Program-made: the position numbers and the translations under genes | Assembly: GCA_039821125.1 (NCBI GenBank) | Contig: JBCBOR010000006.1 | Location: 1-64,000 of the forward strand | Direction of reading: 5' to 3' | DNA from: Thermohalobaculum sp039821125 | Lineage (GTDB): Bacteria > Pseudomonadota > Alphaproteobacteria > Rhodobacterales > Rhodobacteraceae | Length of the DNA stretch: 64,000 bases | The notes under the pieces: model-generated | Seen by the model: the letters and a program-made list of their open reading frames with translations, nothing else | The model's database searches: none | Told to the model about the DNA's origin: nothing | Part shown: piece by piece, positions 60,492 through 64,000 of the stretch | Numbering within the stretch: the stretch's first letter is position 1 | Layout: each line of letters begins with the position of its first letter

Positions 60492-61703
60492 TTATGCCGA
60501 AGCGCCAATGGGCAGCAAATGGTCCACAAGGGCCAGCCAGTAGCCGATACCGATCGGGATCGCCGCGTCATTGAAGTCGTAGTCCGGGTAGTGGAGCTTG
60601 CCGGAGCGGTGATCGGGGTGGGCGGTGCCCATCCAGATATAGTTGCCGGGCCGGGCCTCCATCATGAAGGAGAAATCCTCGCCGGCCATACAAGGCTCGT
60701 GCGTGCGCAGCACCTGTTCCCGGCCCACCAAGCCGCCCGCAACATCGGCTGCAATCGCGGTTTCGCGCGCAGGGTTCACCACGGGCGGATAGAGCTTGCG
60801 ATAGTCGATGTCCGCCTCGGCACCGAAGCCGGACGCGATCCCACGCGCGAGGGTCCGGATCCGGTTTTCGGCCAGTTCCCTGACGGCCGCATCGAAATAG
60901 CGGACGGACCCGCCGATCACGGTCTCCTCGGGCATCACCACATATGCGTCTGATCCCCGGAACATTGAGATGCCGATCGTCGCGGTGTCATGGGGCGAGA
61001 CGTTGCGCCCGGGCACGCTTTGCAGCGCCGTGACAATGTGGGCTGCCGCCAGCACCGTGTCGACACCGTCATGGGGCATGCCGGAATGGGTTCCCTGACC
61101 GCGCACGGCGATGTCGAAATAGTCGATGCCCGCCATCGTCCCGCCATCCAGCGCGGCGAACGTGCCGAGCGGCAGATCGGGCCAGTTGTGCAGGCCCCAG
61201 ACGGTCTGGCAGTCGAACCGGTCGAACATGCCATCCTCGACCATGACACGCCCGCCACCGCCGCCTTCCTCGGCGGGTTGAAAGATCAGTGCGACCGCAC
61301 CGGCGAAATCGCGGGTCTCGGCGAGGATCCTGGCTGCGCCCAACAGCATCGCTGTGTGGCCGTCATGGCCGCAGGCATGCATCTTGCCATCAATCGTCGA
61401 GCGGTACGCGGGATCGCCGCGTTCCTGCATGGGCAGTGCATCCATATCGGCTCTCAGGCCAATCACGGGGCCGTCGGTCCTGCCGCGGATCAGCCCCACA
61501 ACCCCGGTCTTGCCAAGCCCGGTGACGATATCGTCGACACCGAACGCACGCAGGGACTGCTCGACGAACCCGGCCGTACGCGTCTCCTCAAAGCCAAGCT
61601 CGGGATGGGCGTGGAGGTCATGGCGCCATTCGGTCACCATGTCATGGATCGCGCCGATCCGGTTGCTGAACCGGGAAGTCATTGCAGTTGTCGAGGAGGC
61701 CAT
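60492..61703 (-). CDS. M20 family amidohydrolase (hippurate/IAA-amino-acid hydrolase-like)
   Basis: A 403-residue zinc amidohydrolase with HACGHDGHTAML (Cys111, His113), FQPAEEGGGGG (Glu145/146), His172 in WGLHNWP, and a distal His in TAHPDHRSGKLHYPDYDFND. The M20D group removes an acyl group from N-acyl amino acids such as hippurate or IAA conjugates in the cytoplasm. ATG 61703 (GAACGGAAA upstream) is chosen over the further upstream frame; ATG 61682 is possible. First gene of the minus-strand unit with the dioxygenase, divergent from the DMT transporter. Confidence 0.9.
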   Translation of the reverse strand: MASSTTAMTSRFSNRIGAIHDMVTEWRHDLHAHPELGFEETRTAGFVEQSLRAFGVDDIVTGLGKTGVVGLIRGRTDGPVIGLRADMDALPMQERGDPAYRSTIDGKMHACGHDGHTAMLLGAARILAETRDFAGAVALIFQPAEEGGGGGRVMVEDGMFDRFDCQTVWGLHNWPDLPLGTFAALDGGTMAGIDYFDIAVRGQGTHSGMPHDGVDTVLAAAHIVTALQSVPGRNVSPHDTATIGISMFRGSDAYVVMPEETVIGGSVRYFDAAVRELAENRIRTLARGIASGFGAEADIDYRKLYPPVVNPARETAIAADVAGGLVGREQVLRTHEPCMAGEDFSFMMEARPGNYIWMGTAHPDHRSGKLHYPDYDFNDAAIPIGIGYWLALVDHLLPIGASA

Positions 61704-61873
61704 TGGGTTTCCGTTCACCTGGTGCTGTGTGCCAGACCACTTCAGCACTCCGGACCGCGCAAGTTCAACCCGCTGATATCTGCGTCTGACAGGCGCGAGG
61801 TCGGAAACAGGCGAGAAGCGACCATCCGCTGCCTCTAGTTTCGTGCTCGCAACAGGAAAGGCAGACGACCGCT

Positions 61874-62797
61874 GTGACCATGGCCTCGATACCCACGGAC
61901 ACCCAGCCCCGCCGTGCGTTCGCGATGGCGCTGATGGTGGTCAGTTCGGTCAGCATCAGCTTTGGCGGGTTGATCCTGCGCAACATCGAGGATGCCGATG
62001 TCTGGCAGATCAACTTCTATCGGTCGCTTGCACTGGTCAGCACTGTCGCAGTCATCATGGTGCTGCGGTATCGCGGTCAGACGGTACAAAAGATCGTCCA
62101 GATCGGCTGGCCCGGGCTCTTTGCAGGGGCTTTGCTGGCGAGCGCTGGGATCACGTTCCTCCAGGCGATCACGAACACAACGGTTGCAAACACCCTGTTC
62201 ACCCTCAGCGCGATCCCGTTCATCACGGCTTTTCTGGCATGGCTGATCCTGCGCGAGGCGCTGGCGCGCGCAACCCTTGTCACGATGTTGGTGGCGGCCG
62301 TGGGCGTTGGCGTCATGATGGCAGAAGGTCTTGGTACCGGGTCGTTCTATGGAAACGCGATGGCCTTGATGACGGCGCTCTTCTTCTCTTCCTACGCGAT
62401 CATCGTGCGGCGGAACCGAAGCATCGACATGCTGCCTGCTCTCATGGTCTCGGGCCTGCTGATTGTTGTGATCGCAGGAGCGCTGCGCTGGGATGATCTC
62501 GGAATCTCGGCCCATGATTTCTGGCTGTGCATGCTGCTGGGCGGCGGCTTGTCCGGCATTGCGAACGCGCTGTTCATTGCCGCTTCGCGCCATCTGGTGG
62601 CGGCGGAACTGACGCTCTTCATGCTGCTCGAATTTGCGTTGGGCCCGATCTGGGTCTGGATCTTTATCAACGAGGTGCCGACCGAGTGGACCATCGTCGG
62701 CGGGGGCATCGTGATCCTGGCGGTTATCTTGCGGTCCCTGTTCCAGTTGCGTCAGGATGTGGCAAAGCTGCGACGTGGCCGCAACAGCCCGATCTAG
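61874..62797 (+). CDS. DMT-superfamily (EamA) transporter
   Basis: A 307-residue protein with ten predicted membrane segments in two EamA halves (about residues 15-150 and 160-290), including INFYRSLALVSTVAVIMVL and LEFALGPIWVWIFINEVPT, typical of drug/metabolite exporters. The GTG at 61874 is chosen because AGGAAAG is 13 nt upstream; ATG 61880 is an alternative. It is divergent from the M20 gene (170-bp shared region) and may export an amino-acid-like compound; substrate unknown. Confidence 0.88.
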   Translation: MTMASIPTDTQPRRAFAMALMVVSSVSISFGGLILRNIEDADVWQINFYRSLALVSTVAVIMVLRYRGQTVQKIVQIGWPGLFAGALLASAGITFLQAITNTTVANTLFTLSAIPFITAFLAWLILREALARATLVTMLVAAVGVGVMMAEGLGTGSFYGNAMALMTALFFSSYAIIVRRNRSIDMLPALMVSGLLIVVIAGALRWDDLGISAHDFWLCMLLGGGLSGIANALFIAASRHLVAAELTLFMLLEFALGPIWVWIFINEVPTEWTIVGGGIVILAVILRSLFQLRQDVAKLRRGRNSPI

Positions 62798-62849
62798 GAG
62801 CCCGCATTGTCTGCAAGCGCACGGACGTGCGGCGCCGATCGGACGCAGA

Positions 62850-64000
62850 TCAACCCGAGCAGGCAGCGATAGACCGGCTTTCCCTCAAATTCGCAGGTGC
62901 CGGGATTTCGAACGGCGCACCGATCACACGGAAAACAATCGCGGCGCCGGTCTCGAGAAGGCGGATGTCATCGCCGTCGAAATACGCGAACGATGTCTTG
63001 CCCTGGCGGCCGGTCTCATATGCCTTGCGATCCCCAATCTGAAAGCCGGAGACACCGAGGCCCGGAGAAACCGCAACGACAAGCTCGCTGCTTTCCGTGC
63101 AGCCGAGTGTCAACGTGCGCCCGCCCACGATCGAAAGGTCCCACGCAGGCAGGCCCGTCGCATCCCATGCCGGGCCTTCCGTCCATCCGTCCTTTGCCGG
63201 GGGTGATGTCGGTTGGACTTCGACGACCGGCGTTTCAACCTTGGTGGACGGCTGGGCCGGTCGGGGCGCGACGAGACCACAGGCATCGATGAGGGCAGCG
63301 ATATGCGTCTGTGCACCGTCAAGGTCTACCGCACCAAGAGGCATTGCGCCCGAAGCATCGCTCCAACTCACGACGATCTTGTCCACGGCGGGCAGCGCTT
63401 TGATCAGGGCGGCACCATCGGGAACTGCTTCGATCCCAAGCTGATCGGCGACCCGTGACACGCGCGTCGAGAAGTGTTGACCACCAACGGAAAAAACAAG
63501 CTGGCCCGATCGGAGATCTCTTGGCCGGATCGGGTCGAGGATGGGCCCGGTCAGGTTGATGCCGGCGATCACGCGACCGTTCTGCTGATAGCAGACCAGG
63601 TTTGCGCGGACCGACCCGTCATGGCCTGACACATTGAGCGTATCACCGGCCTGAATACTGGTCCATTGCCAGCTCTGGGATGGCTTGGGCTGTGCTGGCG
63701 GCGACGCGACAGCCGGCTGCGCGGTGCTCGACCCGGTTGCTGCGGCGGTTGCACCCGACGGGATACGCCCGCTCAGCGCCGCGATCCTGTCTGGACCAAG
63801 CACAGCCAACCGGTCGGCGCATGGTGATGCCCCATCGGCCCATGCCGTCAGCAGCGGTGCGGCCTCATCATAGGACTTGTTTCCGGTCGTCCGATCAAAG
63901 CGTTCGGGCACGGCGCGCCAGAACTGCAACACCATTGCAGGACGACCGCCGGACGAGGGCGTCGGGTGGACCACGCATGTCGCGACATGATCGGGCGCCG
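62850..64000 (-). CDS. Hypothetical protein, C-terminal part (5' end outside window)
   Basis: The frame remains open to the right edge (upstream it reads APDHVATCVVHPTPSSGG), so the start is missing. About 380 residues are visible: a helical N-terminal stretch (LQFWRAVPERFDRTTGNKSYDEAAPLLTAW is one part), a low-complexity Ala/Pro/Gln linker (about 240-290 residues from the end), and two beta-rich halves around a second Pro-rich linker, each with a pattern like LNVSGHDGSVRANLVCYQQNG or LTLGCTESSELVVAVSPG. No family is recognised. It may be a secreted or periplasmic protein, but the signal region is not in the window. Convergent with the DMT gene. Confidence 0.7.
   Translation of the reverse strand, partial: APDHVATCVVHPTPSSGGRPAMVLQFWRAVPERFDRTTGNKSYDEAAPLLTAWADGASPCADRLAVLGPDRIAALSGRIPSGATAAATGSSTAQPAVASPPAQPKPSQSWQWTSIQAGDTLNVSGHDGSVRANLVCYQQNGRVIAGINLTGPILDPIRPRDLRSGQLVFSVGGQHFSTRVSRVADQLGIEAVPDGAALIKALPAVDKIVVSWSDASGAMPLGAVDLDGAQTHIAALIDACGLVAPRPAQPSTKVETPVVEVQPTSPPAKDGWTEGPAWDATGLPAWDLSIVGGRTLTLGCTESSELVVAVSPGLGVSGFQIGDRKAYETGRQGKTSFAYFDGDDIRLLETGAAIVFRVIGAPFEIPAPANLRESRSIAACSG

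Noticed and set aside
1..64000. tRNA, rRNA, CRISPR, insertion sequences, integrase or replication origin
   Set aside because: Looked for characteristic motifs and repeats on both strands and found none.

Overview
The window is a GC-rich segment from what looks like a marine-type Rhodobacteraceae (Roseobacter/Paracoccus-like alphaproteobacterium). This is inferred from the density of TRAP and ABC importers, the tight ATGA/GTGA overlaps inside operons, the protein style, and a short hairpin repeat of a kind I associate with that family. No rRNA, tRNA, CRISPR array, transposase or replication gene was seen. Almost every gene is for uptake or catabolism. No transcription regulator was recognised anywhere in the 64 kb.

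Layout. 1-1662: remnants of an older region (3' end of a multicopper oxidase gene, a truncated ferric-reductase-like gene fused by a deletion-type junction to the 3' third of a cytochrome P450 gene). 1856-8004: a TRAP importer (minus strand) divergent from an operon for a PuuE-like hydrolase, a D-hydantoinase/dihydropyrimidinase and a hydantoin-racemase homologue that has lost both catalytic cysteines. 8068-13129: a second TRAP importer flanked by an L-carbamoylase-type amidase and an arylmalonate-decarboxylase/maleate-isomerase homologue. 13412-17801: an SsuABC/ThiXYZ-type ABC importer with a TRZ/ATZ-type amidohydrolase, preceded by a good sigma-54 promoter candidate. 18157-23129: HyuA, HyuB and an N-carbamoyl-D-amino-acid hydrolase. 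23552-28158: a complete Liv-type ABC importer.

28253-45955 is a CoA-acid region. It holds MmgE/PrpD; an operon of acyl-CoA dehydrogenase, CaiB, MaoC, a second PuuE-like protein and an enoyl-CoA hydratase; an operon of CaiB, a phenylacetate-CoA-ligase-like enzyme and an amidase; a TIM-barrel isomerase; an atypical SDR; and a Pot-type ABC importer in one operon with a third PuuE-like protein and a third CaiB. 46085-48290 is a polar amino-acid importer without an ATPase gene and with a nonsense codon in one permease. 48450-58815 looks like organophosphate scavenging: an Fe/AfuABC-type importer (ATPase frameshifted) with an inositol-monophosphatase-family phosphatase, a TIM-barrel isomerase, then UgpBAEC with Pho-box-like sites. 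58969-64000: a small unknown protein, a TauD/TfdA oxygenase, an M20 amidohydrolase, a DMT exporter and the C-terminal part of an unknown protein.

Working model (inference). Cyclic ureides, imides or related N-heterocycles are imported, deaminated or ring-opened (amidohydrolase, hydantoinase, HyuAB, PuuE-like proteins), freed of carbamoyl or amide nitrogen (carbamoylases, amidase), and the resulting acids are activated by CaiB transferases or a CoA ligase and passed through a short beta-oxidation-like route. The repeated pairing of PuuE-like hydrolases with CoA-transferase genes is the most promising candidate for an undescribed pathway.
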